The notes: generated by a model from the sequence alone, not told the origin. A stretch of DNA of 64,000 nucleotides from Macrolepiota albuminosa (GCA_027475525.1 JAMWFC010000049.1:373297-437296); one strand, 5' to 3'; positions 47,335 through 60,659 are shown, counted from the stretch's first letter. A program made the numbers and translations.

Positions 47335-48052
47335 AGTATCAAACACGAGCTAGAGCAATAAGGAAACGGTAGGGACATGCGGAGCAGAGATGTACCCATG
47401 GCGAAGCATTCGCGAGAGCCCCAAGCACCCGGACCGATGATACCCATAAAAATATTCCTGTCTATAATTATAGATTGCGGCTTGTTCTATGTTTGAATCC
47501 GGTTCAAGCTGATGGCCTCGAGGTATCAAATATGTGTACTGCTTTGACATTGAAGATTAGGTGGTTGATGCGGGGATGGCAATAGAAGGCTTTCGTCGGT
47601 GATAGAAATTTTGCCCAATGGTACTTATCTGTGTTCGACCGCTTTTCCACCATTCATTACAACCCTTAAGCTTGACGCATGACAGTCGGGAGAAGGAATC
47701 TGCCTGTCGGCCGGTCCGGGACTTGGCTGCAAACTGTATCTGTAGCGACAATGACGAGACTTGGTCGACAGACGAATTTTCGTGAACTGGCATTTCTTCA
47801 AGACTACAGTTGACTCGCTGGTCCGAATTCTAAGATCATGATGCGGCCTATTGCAAAAAGAACCTCGGCATTCCGTCGGACCCCCACTCTCTCCATGTTT
47901 TTGGAAATACTGCATACAGTGCCCGCTAGATCAAAGATATTTATAATCATAAGCATGTAGATTGCGTGACAGATGGCTTACGGCACCTCCAGACGGACTT
48001 CGATAACACCAGGTCGCTCTACGTGAGCTCCGGTTACGTCAAGTCCACAACC

Positions 48053-49967
48053 ATGATCCCTACGTCCACCATTGCCGATTCGCCGCCTCCGTCGTTTGAC
48101 AAAGAGAAACTAGGCTCCATCGAGGAGAAGGAGGACAAGCGCCACATTCCATCTGCATCTCCATCAGAAATACGCCGAATTCAACGTAAAATTGGTTGGT
48201 TTGACAATGGGATTGCAGTTGTCGATTCCATTAATGCTGATATCGACTGCTCACAGATATCAGGATTATCCCTTGGCTTTGCTTCACCTACCTTGTCATG
48301 AAGACCGACGCCAATAACATCACAAACTCTGCGATAATGAATGCCGAGAAAAAGCATGACATCAAGTCCCAGCTCAAGCTCAGTCCGAACCAATGGAACT
48401 GGGTTATAGCTTGCTTTTTCTATCCATATGCATTCTTGGAACCTGCGTCAACACTGATGATTAAAAGGACAACGTACGCTTTTCCTTTCCCTTCCTAGTT
48501 TGTTTGAGATGCTGAGCGGAAAAACTCGCAGCCCGAGTTTCTGGCTAGGCCGCCTGATGGCGACATGGGGTATTATCTGTGCCTGCGTCAGTGTAGTCCA
48601 AAAGTACGGTGACCTTATCGCAGTCCGAGTTTGTGAGCCCTCTACGATATTATCTGTGCCTGCGTCAGTGTAGTCCAAAAGTACGGTGACCTTATCGCAG
48701 TCCGAGTTTGTGAGCCCTCTACGAACCATTCGTACGGCTTTTACAGATACTGACCGCATGTTCAGTGCAAGGAGCTGCCGAAGCGGGATACTATCCTTCT
48801 ATCATATACTACCTCGCATTTTGGTTCCGGCCAGACCAAATGTCCCGACGAGTCGCCGCGTTCTACTCTTTTGGTCAATTGAGCGGCTTCGTTGGTGGAT
48901 TCCTAGCGTTTGCAGTTTCCCATGCCGATGGTCGCCTCGCGGGCTGGCGCTGGTTGTTTATCATAGGTGGGCCTCAAACCGATGGAAGACCAACATCGAC
49001 TGATTTAACGTCTTAGATGGGATACCCGCATTCTTGATGGGAATCGTGACGTTCTGGTTACTCCCTGACTACCCACAGACTGCCAAATTCCTAAATGACG
49101 ATGAGAAATCCGTAATTATCGCTCTGCTCAATGAAAATGCTCCTTCAAAAAAGGCGAGGACTTGGGACTGGAAGCAAGTCATTGGATTGTTCAAGAATCC
49201 TACCTTCTGGTCATGGAACTCGGTTTGGTTTTGCCACGCAGTTGGAGGATTCGGATTGTCCTTCGCGTTGCCCACCGTTATCTTTCAACTAGGTTTGGTG
49301 TCAGACGTGAAATTGCAGCCTTCGTGCTGACGGTGTGCTCCGCGTCAGGCTTTACGTCCTCAGGCATGAGCAATGTCCTAACGATGCCTCCATATTTCTT
49401 GACCTTGATTGTCTTGAATACTCTCGGTTACCTCGTTCAGAACCGAAAGTTCAATCCTTTCCGCGTGGCCATTACTTGTATGTGGTTCGTTTTGGTCCTG
49501 GTCATACCATACCAACGCCTACCATGAAGTGGAACTCATCAACATAATCTGTTGCATTCTTCTCCTCCAAGTTAAAGTGGCTATCGTCAAATATCTGGCA
49601 CTGTGCGTGGCGACATCAACAGCGGGTTCTGTTTTTCCAATCTTGTGGCCATCACGTGTAAAAGCTGCGCCTGGCACCACCGCGGCAGGAGTCGCAATCG
49701 GAGTAACTAACGCAATGGGTCAATTTTCTGGCATTTTGGGCCCGACAATCTTCTCAAGTAAAGTTTTATATAACTAGTTTCCTGAAGAAATACTCAAACG
49801 AATCGCTAGCCGTCTATGGTCCAACTTACCGAGTATCCTTCATTGCATGCTCTGCACTTCTAGCTGGCGCGGTAATTTCGATTGCAACTTCAGGGCTACT
49901 TATGGGAGAGTTGATAACAATCAAAAAAAGGCACCAAGACGTCGATGAACTGATGCATCCATACTAG
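48053..49967 (+). CDS. MFS transporter, allantoate-permease (Dal5/TNA1-like) family
   Basis: An anion:cation symporter of the type that imports allantoate, nicotinate, pantothenate or similar. A soluble N-terminus (DSPPPSFDKEKLGSIEEKED) precedes IIPWLCFTYLVMKTDANNIT (TM1 region). Then SPNQWNWVIACFFYPYAFLE, WGIICACVSVVQKYGDLIAV, GAAEAGYYPSIIYYLAFWFR, LSGFVGGFLAFAVSHADG, GWRWLFIIDGIPAFLMGIV, TFWLLPDYPQTAKFL and WFCHAVGGFGLSFALPTVIF. The C-terminus is GLLMGELITIKKRHQDVDE. Introns are frequent. A 77-bp duplication lies at 48571/48648 over TM4. The TMs after 49300 read through several introns (TAAGVAIGVTNAMGQFSGIL), so the whole protein is probably intact. Substrate unknown. Confidence 0.82.
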
Positions 49968-50099
49968 AGGAAAACTTTGGTAATATTGAGGAAGTATTGG
50001 GACAGACAAGATATAATGTAACATAGCTGACGAAAAACAATCTCAAGTTGCGACAGTTTGATGGATCACCACAGAGAGGTGGTAACTGAAAGCAGTCCT

Positions 50100-51078
50100 T
50101 CAATCTACGCGTTTGTTACTAACATTGCCCGTGGCCTCGTTGTACTTTGTGGCAAGTCTGTCGAACTCGGCAGCCTGCTGGGCGGCTTGCTTTTTGAGAG
50201 TGTCTATGATGGGTATACGTCAGCCGTTAGTAAGTACCAAGTGTATCATGGGCAGACTACCAACCGAAATCCCTGGATTTGGACTGCTCCGTCGCGAGCT
50301 GCTTCTTCAATTTCTCAATCTCTTTCGCGGGGTCTTCGCCTCCTCCATTGGATTTAGCGGAGGAAGACTCCTTTTTTAATTTGGCATATTGCTCTTGGGT
50401 GTAAATGAGGTCGAGGATGATGTAGAATGTGCGAGTGAGGACAAGAGAGAGGAAGAGTGTGAAACCTGTCAGATACGTATTTCTCTGAGCACTACAAGCC
50501 TCATTAAAAGAGTGAGGACAAGAGAGAGGAAGAGTGTGAAACCTGTCAGATACGTATTTCTCTGAGCACTACAAGCCTCATTAAAAACGTATCGAAGATG
50601 GAAGGCACAGAAAACGCACTAGAACTTTCTCGCTGCAATGTTAGTCTCGGTTCTGACGTCACTAAACGACCCCTGTTGTCCAGATTTCGCGAGCTCCGCC
50701 TCGGCGCTGATTTTGAACATGCGCTGCAGAGCATCTGCGAAGAGTATACCCACGAAACTATATGCTCAGGTGTCAGTATTTGGGTAGGTGATACGTGCTG
50801 CGGAAACGAACATAAACGATATTTTGAGCGCGTATGCGATCTTGGCAATTATAGGGGACTCAGAGAGGAATCTAAAAACCTTTTTCCGCACTGTATATGG
50901 AAGCGGCGCCACGAGAAGGCAGAAAGTGGCCATCTAATGTTCAAAAAAATTAGAGTTGTTGAAAGAGTGATGTGAGACGCACCTCTGCCGCCAGGAGCAT
51001 AAAAGTAAGAGAATAACTGGAATACATGAAAGATATAACAATAGATCGACCTTTGTATTCAACTTACTAGATTGTCAT
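50100..51078 (-). CDS. BAP31/YET-type endoplasmic reticulum membrane protein
   Basis: An ER sorting/chaperone membrane protein (yeast Yet1/Yet3, animal BAP31). The start is split: ATGACAATCTA, intron, then TTCTCTTACT, giving MTIYYSLTFMLLAAE. Three membrane segments follow, with KIAYALKISF, FVGILFADALQRM and TYLTGFTLFLSLVLTRTFYI in order. The cytosolic tail is a coiled coil: YTQEQYAKLKKESSSAK, DPAKEIEKLKKQLATEQ, KKQAAQQAAEFDRLATKYNE, ending VSNKRVD. There is no KKxx at the very end. A 77-bp duplication (50433-50509, 50510-50586) repeats the third membrane segment and is probably an assembly fault. Confidence 0.88.
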
Positions 51079-52900
51079 CGTCGTTGAGAGTTAGGGAGTA
51101 CGTGTCAAAGGATCAACTTGAAATAGCCTTGGTATCTGACGCGGTCACGCAGATGTCACATTAGAGACTTCAGCTTAAAGGTCCCCACAGCTCTCACGGT
51201 TAAACCACCAATTCCGCATCCTCTGAGTGACCTGTTCAAACCCTGAACCAAGGTTCCCATTATTGATAGAGCATGAATTATATTTTCTTTCCGTTCGTCT
51301 AGTTGACTTAGGTTCATAGATCTCAATTTCGAAAAGTATTGGAGAGATCCGCAGCAGCGCAGCAGCTGTGATTAAGAGTCTTGTGGTTAAAACTTGAAGC
51401 TTGAAGCTTAGGGTTTCTTCGCCATCATCGTGTCTACTTGGTTTTTTATGCCTCAACGAGTAATGCGCAGCTCTGCATTAACCGCCTCCCTCCGTCCTCT
51501 TCGTTGGCTTACGTAGCTCGTCTTGAGTGAGATTACTCAATCGTTGTAGATGATCCTGCTGATTTTTGAGCATAAACTACGCGTGTTCAATGATAAACCC
51601 TTGATGATCTGCTATCTACTTCTCCTTGAGGCTTTGCTGTCGAAAGCTCCGCGAAAAGTAGGAAACACAGTTACCCTTGCAGCGCAAAACCCAGCGTTCA
51701 TGCTATGTTACCTCTTCATATGTATTGAAACAACGAGTAAAGAACTTGAGGCAATATCAATTCATATAACTAAGATCTGTAACCTGTGGTTCTATGACCG
51801 GTACAAGGGAATTTGCGAAGGCTGCCACACGTCACGTCAGCGTAAATGTAGCCCGTAATTCCTCCGCATTTATCGCTATATTTGCGAACGGTATTGTTCT
51901 TATAGTTGTGAGCTGGAGTTTAGTATCGAAACACGTCGCAACAAGGAATAGATCGTTACTCAAGCTTTTGGCTAGCAGTACCACGTTCTGACCCACGGAG
52001 GTAAAATCTTCTATTCTTTCATCCATTCTAAGGCTCACATGACAATAACGCAGATTTTATTCGGTACAAGTCGCTCCAGAGATATAGGATTACATGAAAA
52101 GATGAAGATGACAAAATAAATCGAATGTGAAGCCAAGAATCGATAGAGATAGAAGGATACGAGATAGATATTTCGGCCAAATCCAGAAGGCAGAGTGCAC
52201 AAGTCCAGGGAAAATATGATGAAGATGCAGTCGACGAGTCCAATATATGCCTTGTTTCACTATATTCTAAGATAGGCAGCAGCCGATGGTCCGAGTCTAC
52301 ACATGCAAGTCGGTGTCGATTCAAGAGAGGCAAGGCCGATCGTGTCGAAACCAGTTAGGTCGTTCCAGACGACGCATGACGCAAGTGGAGATCGCCTATG
52401 TATGCAACTGATAGAAAGAAAATAAATGATAAAAGTTCCGTCCTTGACGACACGCGAGGATCCTAGTTCGCTCCAGCTCAGATGGCTCAATCTGATGAAT
52501 GAAGATCTAATCCAAGACTGAGTAAGCGTCGCACCAAAAAAAATGTAGGGACACGTACCACTTCAAAGCCACACGGCACTATGCATCTGCGGAAGTCCAA
52601 GCCCGGCTCGACCACCACCCGCAAAGCATGCCACGTGCCACTCTGCAAACATGGGGGCCGGCGAAAGCGGAGGTTGCGCACCCTTCGCTTTCGCAGGTCC
52701 TCACCATGCAAAGCCACACGCGTGCATCAATGCGGACATGGAGGGTCGACTTGGGGGCGCGTGATATAACATATCCCCGCGTCCGGGTGCGCTGCCAAGT
52801 CTGGTGCTACTCGAGCATGAATGGGCGGAGTGGACTTCCTGTTTGCGGATGCAAGTGATAAGGCTTGAATCAGGAGGTCTGGAGCTTGAGTATGTGCGAA
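51079..52900. other. Spacer, no confident gene
   Basis: The open frame at 51550-51858 (plus) has hydrophobic stretches but no homology that I recognise. 52000-52900 may hold the 3' exons and UTR of the next gene on the minus strand; no end could be fixed. Confidence 0.35.
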
Positions 52901-53059
52901 GTTCAGATCGTTGCGGACATCCCCAAAAGGTAGAGAAGTGAAGAAACGACAAATAACAAGAGAGGGGACAAAAGCAGGGAGAGCAGAGAGAGCAGAAAGT
53001 TTGTATAAAGCAGGCAGGGACAGCTTTGGCCATTATGGTCACAGAGGATTCTACGGTGG

Positions 53060-54537
53060 ATGAGTCAAAATCTGATATATATACTAAGGGGACAACTCAC
53101 TGGAAGTGGGGGATCGGTGTAGAGCAATTTATTCATTTCCTCGCGGAAACTGTCAACGAACGACTGGTTCTCCTGCAGGCAGCCGAAATAAGCCACTGGG
53201 ACGGACCGCGTATACTGAGGACCACTCACCCAGTAGGGAACGTCATGTGTCAGGTTTATATCCCAAGTTGCTCCTTGAATAACCAATGGGATTTCTTTTG
53301 GTTGGAGCATGCAAGAGACCCTTGGAATTTCTGTAGCAATAGTGTCCTCGTAGGTCTACATAACTTGTTGTCAGATAGGAAAATGAAGTCAAAGAAGATG
53401 ATTTACTTCGTGAACATCCGGGTCCTCGATCAGAGGGGGAAGGACAGCCGTGATGAGTGTCTCGTCGGTAATGGAGTAGAGGTCGTGGACACCATATGTA
53501 CTGTTCTGCTCAAGGACATAAGTCGTATAAGGTACCGAGTAAGCAAATTGGCTTACATTGGAATCGACGCTGAATTGGAAGGTGGCGATGTCAACAATGG
53601 GTTCCTCAGCATCCTGGTGCTTTCGTGTCAGGAGCAGTCAAAAAAAGCGAAAAGGATGCTCACATGAGTCGAATCGACAAGCTCGAAAGCGTCGAACTTA
53701 GGAACAACAGTCGCAGTGCAGCCTGCGGGAGATTGTGTCCAAATGAGGATCTCGCCCTAAAGAGACAGATCAGAAACGGGATTGACAGATATGCACGCGA
53801 TGGACAGACATGAGACTCTGAATGTTCGGCGTCTTTGTTCAAAGTACGTTGACCTTTTATAAGCGGGGCCTGGTAGACAAATCAGAACATAGTAATGGCC
53901 AATACACAAGTGGACTTACAATGATGGCGCCTAACTTGATAGAGAAAAGGAACAGAAGTACAAAGCCTGAGAGGCAAGTCAAACATAAGGCCATGCTGTG
54001 GCTGAGTGGAGCCAAGCCTTGAGAAGAAGTTTGAGCATGTACGGCGGGAATGGAAGCAGGAAGGAGCGAGTTGCGATTGTAAGGAGCCACGCTCAAGGCG
54101 GGAATCTGAGGATGGCAGTCGTTGTCGAAGGTGGGGGAGAGGATGAGGTCTGTACCAGGAATGGGTGCGTCGTCAATGGTACAGACTTCAGGAGGGGTAG
54201 GGATAAGGGCGAGGGCAGATCCAGGGGCGAGAGCGAGGTCAAAGGCTGACACAGGAGTATCATACTCGGAGCAGGTATTGGGCGGGGAGAGAATAGGATA
54301 CGCCCAGCCTGGGCAAGTGTCTTTGGGACGGCCGCCTTGACGGCTTGCCATGGGTATCGGGCACAGTGCCTCCTGAGCTTCCATCTGCCTGACTACATGC
54401 CACGCTAGGAGTTGCTCACCAAGGACCATCGCGCCACCACCCACCAAGAAACGGCGATGATTGGGGTTACTGAATTTGATATTCCCGATAGTAAACCAGA
54501 CGCCAAGGGTCATAGTGTAGGTTAAGTAGATGAACAT
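53060..54537 (-). CDS. Uncharacterised membrane/secreted protein, multi-exon, 3' end unresolved
   Basis: I do not recognise it. Exon 1 (54537 to about 53925) starts MFIYLTYTMTLGVWF (hydrophobic), has Cys/Pro-rich stretches (SRQGGRPKDTCPGWAYP) and a strong membrane segment CLTCLSGFVLLFLFSIKLGA. Later exons with good splice sites read GEILIWTQSPAGCTATVVPK, DAEEPIVDIATFQFSVDSN, FAYSVPYTTYVLEQNSTYGV then HDLYSITDETLITAVLPP, and EIPRVSCMLQPKEIPLVIQG then ATWDINLTHDVPYW. Two potential N-glycosylation sites (NST, NLT) fit an extracellular part. The C-terminal exons beyond about 53060 are unclear. It could be two genes, divided near 53830. Confidence 0.45.
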
Positions 54538-54621
54538 TTTTGGCGGTGAACGAAGTGGTTCAAAGTAAAGATGAGTAGACGGAGAAACTCACTATTTATA
54601 TGACGTTTCGTGGTGGCGGTG

Positions 54622-54675
54622 CAAACGCGTCGTAAACGCGTCGCGGCCCGTTGTGTCACGTGTTATACGCGTGTC
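54622..54675. promoter_or_regulatory. Cluster of MluI-box and E-box motifs
   Basis: ACGCGTC at 54625-54631 and 54636-54642, CACGTG at 54657-54662 and ACGCGT at 54667-54672 lie 85-135 bp upstream of the minus-strand gene at 54537. ACGCGT is the MBF (cell-cycle) site and CACGTG the Cbf1-type E-box. A regulatory role is inferred. Confidence 0.4.
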
Positions 54676-56768
54676 ACATGTCACATCATGCAGCACAAAT
54701 CCCGTCGTTCATGTATGTTTTCTAAACCTTATTTCAGTTGACAATGGTATATCCAAATTAGTTAGAATATCTACGAATCATAACAAGTTCTGGTCAGTGT
54801 GCACATCGAGTGAAGACGGACCTCCCACAGTCCATTTACAATAGTTGTTAGTTTGAACCAGGCCATTATCAACATTTATTCAAGTCACGAGCATCTACAC
54901 ATAGAGCTAAACTCTGGGTCTGAGAGCTTGTACCAATGCTGATCACTTTTTGTTGTATTACATGCTCACCTTTCTTGAAGGTGTTATAAAATTGGATGTG
55001 GCCACATCAGGGTGGAGACTGAACCTTGTGTGTGCTCACAACACATAGCAGAGTAACAATTGACGGATGACCTCTGCATGACAATATGTCATGAGCCCAG
55101 GGTGTACCAAGAAATGTCAAAGAAGAGAGAGTACTGGATTTTTATTGTGACACATTTGCACAAAGGCAGTGATTGTCTTTCTGTGCCTCTAGACAACTAA
55201 TTAGCCTTTGGGTTCTTCCACTCAATGACTGCCAGGTCACAGTAATGCCTACTGTTTGTGCAATTTCAATTTTGATGTGTTCTGTTTTAGGCAAAACGTG
55301 ACACAAAGTCCAGAGTTTTCCTGCCTTGTTTGTGCACTTGTTTGTTTAAGCAATTTTCAAGTTTTTAAGGTTCTGTTGTCCTGCACAGTTGTTTCTCATG
55401 CATCCAACCTGGCATAGAGAATTTTTAGACTTGTTCTTTTTGGATCTCCCTCTGCTAGGTGAGTAGTTATTATGATATTGTTAGTATATACTCTAATACA
55501 CTTTGGATCTTTCCCTGCCAGCTGTGTGACTGAGCTATAGCCTCCAGAAGTCTCTCTTTCAGGATCTGCCTGGGACTTCTGCATACACACTTAGCACACC
55601 TAATGCAAATTTCCTAGTTAGTAGCCATAAACTATATCTGCTACTAGCTAACCTTTGGGCATCATCAGTGGTCACATGTGTACTGTGACAATGGTGATTG
55701 TAATAAATTGCATCAGCTTTATGAAAATGTTGCTATGTTGATTCAATTTGTTTTGACCTCTATATCTGTGCAGAGCAATCTGAGGACAGGAAGAATTAAA
55801 TGTTGAAGGACTTGTTGAGACACCAAATTAGTAAGACAATTTGAGGCATAATATTCTAGGCAGACAAGGGTTGATCTGTGTAGTAAAAGAGCAAATCTTA
55901 TAGATGAAAACAGACAGAGATGAAAAATTAACATGCAACACAGGTTTAATACCATTACACATAAAAGCAGTAAAAAGGTATATGTGGGAGATTGTAGAAG
56001 AAAAGTAGAAACAAATAAATTGGAAAGTTAGTTAGACAATTGCAGCTAGGAAAAAATAAGGTTTGCAGATTATAAGACTGACTAATGGTTAAGATGTAAA
56101 TTCAGATGGAAATCAGTGATATGGAGCATGTAGAATAGGAATTGACAATCTCAAGAAATTGTTGAATATGCATAAAAGAGCCAACCTGAAAATAGAGAAG
56201 AAAGATTTTTGTAACTCTCTTCAATTTCTGGCTTTGAGCTTTGACTACGTTGTTCTTGTTACCTTCCTAACTACTTGGTCTCAGAACTGTTGACAAGATG
56301 ACTAATTAGTATCTTCTCAGACTAATTGACACCTCTCTTAGCTATCACATTTGATATCAACCATAACCCTCAGCATTTTATCTGAGTTCTGATAGCTAGT
56401 TGGCAGTCTGCTACTCTATAGTTCTAGTCTTTGCATAGTTGTATTCAATTTGTTATTCCACAGTCTAATCACTCTCCTTGCATTAATATATCATATAGTT
56501 GCAGTTGGAAGAGTCAAGTTATTACAAGTATCTGCTCCACCATATAGGTTATATCCAAATTCATCAGAATACAATAATTGCTCAATTTTATTATTTCATA
56601 ATTATCAACCAATTTTGCCTCTTCTTTACAGCAAAACCAGAAAAAATTACCACTCAACAGCTTGCCACAACAATGAATAAAGTGATTAGTGAAGTGCATA
56701 TGAAGTTCAAGACTATGGGCAAAAGGATATAGATGCTAGTAAGAGGACTAGAAGGGCTGCTAATAGAG

Positions 56769-56935
56769 ATGGAAGAGCTGCAGAAAAAGTAGGAAGATTG
56801 CTAACAGATGATAGAAGAGCTGCAGAAAAAAGTGGGAGGGCTGCCAACAATGATGGAAGGGCTGTGGAAAAAAGTGGGAGAGCTGCCAATAAAGATGGAA
56901 GAGCTGCCAAAAAAAGTTAGAGAGCTTGCAGATGT
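56769..56935 (+). repeat. 42-bp tandem repeat coding a 14-residue heptad-like unit
   Basis: Three clean units from 56808 read MIEELQKKVGGLPT, MMEGLWKKVGELPI and KMEELPKKVRELAD; a degraded fourth lies at 56769-56807. The frame continues to 57158 (ADVFQNYKYQLKL) and then stops. Probably part of a dead element protein. Confidence 0.7.
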
Positions 56936-58274
56936 CTTCCAAAACTACAAGTATCAGCTCAAACTCATCATTGCATCTGATTGCAACTTAGATATACAAA
57001 TCAAAAATGCATACAATGCTCTATATGACCATCTTGTCAAAGTATGCACTTGCATTTCTTTAACCACCTTTGAATGCTGCTCTTATCTCTATGGTAAACC
57101 ACTTTTTGAGTGGGATAGAATCTTTGAAACAAAGGTGACAAAAGGATTCTTTGGCTGATAGAAGCAAAACACCTTGTGCATTATGAGCATATTGCAACAA
57201 TAGTCTCAACAAAACTTGACAAGACTAGCTCATATATTGGGATGATGCAAAAACTGGATTTATTCTGGTTTTTCAACTAGGAGCAAAAAAGTGCAGCATA
57301 ATGAGCTACTTGTGCTCATTATAAATTGCATGTGGCAATTGCCAGTCCAAATATTACCTATGCACTAGCCTTTCAGATACTCAGAGCTGGTTTCTATTGT
57401 ATTTAGACTATGCTTACTGAGCTCTATTAGATATTTTCTTCTGCCAATATAAATAAATTTTGAAAGATTCAATTTCAGACCACTGCATTTTAGATCTCTA
57501 CATATTTATCCATATCTATCCACACCACACATACTCTAGTATTGCACAAGATAGACTAAAATCCTTATTACAATACAAACAAGGTACATTGCATATGCAA
57601 TACAACTGGATTAATTATGCCTTCTGCACAAATAAGTTAAACTGAGGCTCTTTTAATATATACACTTGTAGATTTACATTTCATCTATAAAGTTGTGCAG
57701 AGCACAGCATTGAGCTAGACTAGCTAGTACAACAAAGACTTTATCAAAAAGACTTTTACTAAAAGTCATTCAACTGACAGCAGATTTATGAAATATGTGC
57801 TTAGCATGGCAAAGCAATGCAACAATTGAAGCAGATGTTATTCATTACATTTGCTTGGCAGCTCTCTATATCACAAAGAAAAACATGGTCACATCATTTA
57901 TGGCAATACAAGGAAGACTGCACCTACCACACTTGTTGGCCATACTCAAACAAGGCATTCTTGTACTTCCTCACTGATTCCTAAGATAACAGAATAGTCC
58001 ATGAAGGGATCAAGTGTGAGAGTTTTGTCTTCAAGAAAAGTAACATGTATCAAAACCACTATTTCTTCATGTCAATATAACAATTGAGATATGAATAGAT
58101 TACTTGCCTTCAAGACACACCATTGCTCTGCACAATAAACTCATGTAAATGCTAGCCTTTTGTAGAATAGATTACTTAAAACCAGACTAGGATGAGAATA
58201 AATGATGTGATGTATTTGTAGACTCAGTTGAACATTGTTGACCAGTTTTGTTGCATCTTGAATATGATTGCAGA

Positions 58275-58680
58275 TGTCACAACCCATGCTAACCTACCAA
58301 CAGGCAACTCCAGGACAACTCCACCAATCACTATCCCAGCCCCAAAACATCTCATGCCACCTTCAAACTCTAAGCTCTACTGGCCCTCCTAAACACTAGG
58401 CTGACACCACTTAAATGGGACTGGCCAATTAGACCTGACACTCCAGCCACACCTAGCACCTATCACTCATACTCAACTTCTTGCTCAATTGGCTCTGATG
58501 CCTGCTATCAACATCACTTCAGCACATCTGGCACCTATTATCTGTACTCAACTCCTTGTTTAATCAGCCTCAATGTCTGCCATCAGCCTCCTGCACCACC
58601 ACACTCCTTTGGATGGCCCACCTGATCTCCTTCAGACAATATACTTGTACCACAAAATTGTATAGTTGTAAATGCTAAAG
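58275..58680 (+). mobile_element. Decayed LTR (5' part), CG to CA/TG changed
   Basis: Begins TGTCACAACCCATG, matching the intact LTR start TGTCACGACCCC at 62723 with the CG turned to CA. The block is locally C-rich on this strand, unlike its surroundings. The right end was not found. Confidence 0.5.
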
Positions 58681-59391
58681 AAATTCAATCAGTTGTCAGT
58701 ATGCCTCCACATTTTGTGGAAATGCTTGATGCTGAATGAAAAAAATGGATATTTCTGGTTGAGAAACCAGATTTGGATATTGCAGAGCTAAGTGGTGTCA
58801 TTGAAGCTAGTATGCATGAGGATGAGAAGGAGCTAGAAGAAGGTATTGTCACACATACTACTATATAATGTTGATCACTGTACATAGTCACTTATTTTGG
58901 CAATATATTTATTTGTTTGCTGCAAATAACATATTTGTTTTGCTTACTTTGGCAATATAATTGTTTATTTACTGCAAACAACATATCTGTCTTGATAGGT
59001 CTTTGTCTTCCTTCTTCTGCTTATATTTTCTCTTTTTATGACATCTCCATTCCTACTAAGATCTTTTCTTTTTTTTACTGACTTTTGTTTTGAAGAATTT
59101 AGCAATAATCAAAATTGATCCCTCTCATCTAGGCTTCAAAATGGAGAAATTGACAATAATCAAGCCAACCGAGCATAAAATCTCAATACAAACTCTATGG
59201 TATGATATAAATTGAAGCTTGATGAATACTAACTTATGATATATAATCAGAATTCTGTGAACATGTGTTTTTGGCCTGGCAAGCACTCAAATAATCTATA
59301 GTGAGCAATTTAAAATGTGAACATACAACTTAACAAGATTCTTTATAAGAATCAAAAGATGGCATGACAGCTTACATATATAGCAACATTT

Positions 59392-59920
59392 ATGGAGAAC
59401 TCTCATAAAAAGCTTCTTTCATTAACCAGATATGCATATGACAAGTTAAAATACTGGTACTCATCATATTTATTATATAGGTCTTCTCAATCCAATATTC
59501 TCAATGCTCTGAAGGGCTATTCTTCTAAGATTCTGACTACCACAGAATCATCTAAGTCTGAAGTTGATATTTTTTTGGCTTCTCTTCCTGTTTCCTGCTT
59601 AAATGAAGAGGATTATCTAGATATTCAATTTTGGTATAAGAAGCAATTTATTGTTGCTAAGAATAAGAAAAAGAGTATTACAGAGCTATAGCCCACTTCC
59701 AAATTAAAAAATGCAATAACCTGGTATGTCAAAGATGCTAATGGCAATCCCATCAATTCACATACAGTTGACCAGATCCATGCCAATGCAAGATCAATCT
59801 GGTTTTTTCTTGATTATTATGGTGATAATGCCAACTATAGTTGGGTGTGCTGGACACTATGCAATACAATTCCATCTTCAGCATCTGACATGTGTAGTGT
59901 GTGAGGAGTTCTGACAGGGT
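59392..59920 (+). pseudogene. Dead transposon reading frame
   Basis: Open to a stop at 59691 (YDKLKYWYSSYLLYRSS, EEDYLDIQFWYKKQFIVAKN). After the stop codons the same frame resumes as ITWYVKDANGNPINSHTVDQ and FFLDYYGDNANYSWVCWTL. Stops of TAG and TGA type are what C-to-T decay of CAG and CGA makes. Family not identified. Confidence 0.45.
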
Positions 59921-60638
59921 CCTGATGTGCTCAAGCTAATATGATAAAATGATGTGCTAAATAATAGTGCTCCTGATGCTATCTAGCAAACTGTAAGTTT
60001 TATAGTTCTGATAAAAATATCACAAAAAAAAATAGTGCAATAAGAAATGTTTATAGATGTGCACTCAACTTAGTGATAAAGTTAGGTCAAGCTAGTGCAA
60101 TTTGAATGCTGAGAGTAACTTGAAGCTAATAGATTACAATTCATTATTATTTACATGTTGAGTAGCTATCTTTTATATTATGCACTACTGTATTTTAAAA
60201 ATAAGTCCATTTGTAGCACTATCAATTAGTGCTTTTTCTTGTGGTTACAACTAATGGTGACCCGTCAATGGCAACTAGCAGCACATGGTGATAGTGACCA
60301 ATGGCATTACAGCCTATTGGTCATGGCAACTCTAAAACTACTTAAAATTGTATAAATCTGCATATTTTTTAATATGAGTCTGATTGGCCAGGCTTCTCCA
60401 GGGTATGGACAGAAAATTGTGAGTGCTAACTCTGGCACTAAACATTGTAACTCTTTCTGATAGGTTAAAATGTTGGGTTTTAATATATCCTGTTCTGTCA
60501 TCATTAATTCTTTATACTTTTGATTGAGGTGCCTTGACAAATGGCAGCACCTAATGCTAACCCCTTTTAGAATTGATCAGGATTTGGTCAGAGTAATCTC
60601 CTCATTGTCATACTAGCAATGTTGTATCTAAGCTTTAG

Positions 60639-60659
60639 GGCTTAATAATATATTAAGCC
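60639..60659. repeat. Short inverted repeat GGCTTAATA-ATA-TATTAAGCC
   Basis: Perfect 9-bp arms with a 3-nt loop. Related AAGGCTTAAT words follow at 60691-60712 and form a larger hairpin at 62555-62587. Confidence 0.6.

Noticed and set aside
44323..50000. Nitrilase, oxygenase and transporter as a biosynthetic gene cluster
   Set aside because: No core synthase (PKS, NRPS, terpene cyclase, or similar) is nearby and housekeeping genes are interspersed; co-location alone is not enough.
52581..52858. Basic Cys-rich plus-strand frames
   Set aside because: They oppose the probable 3' region of the minus-strand gene, show no defined finger spacing and have no splice context.
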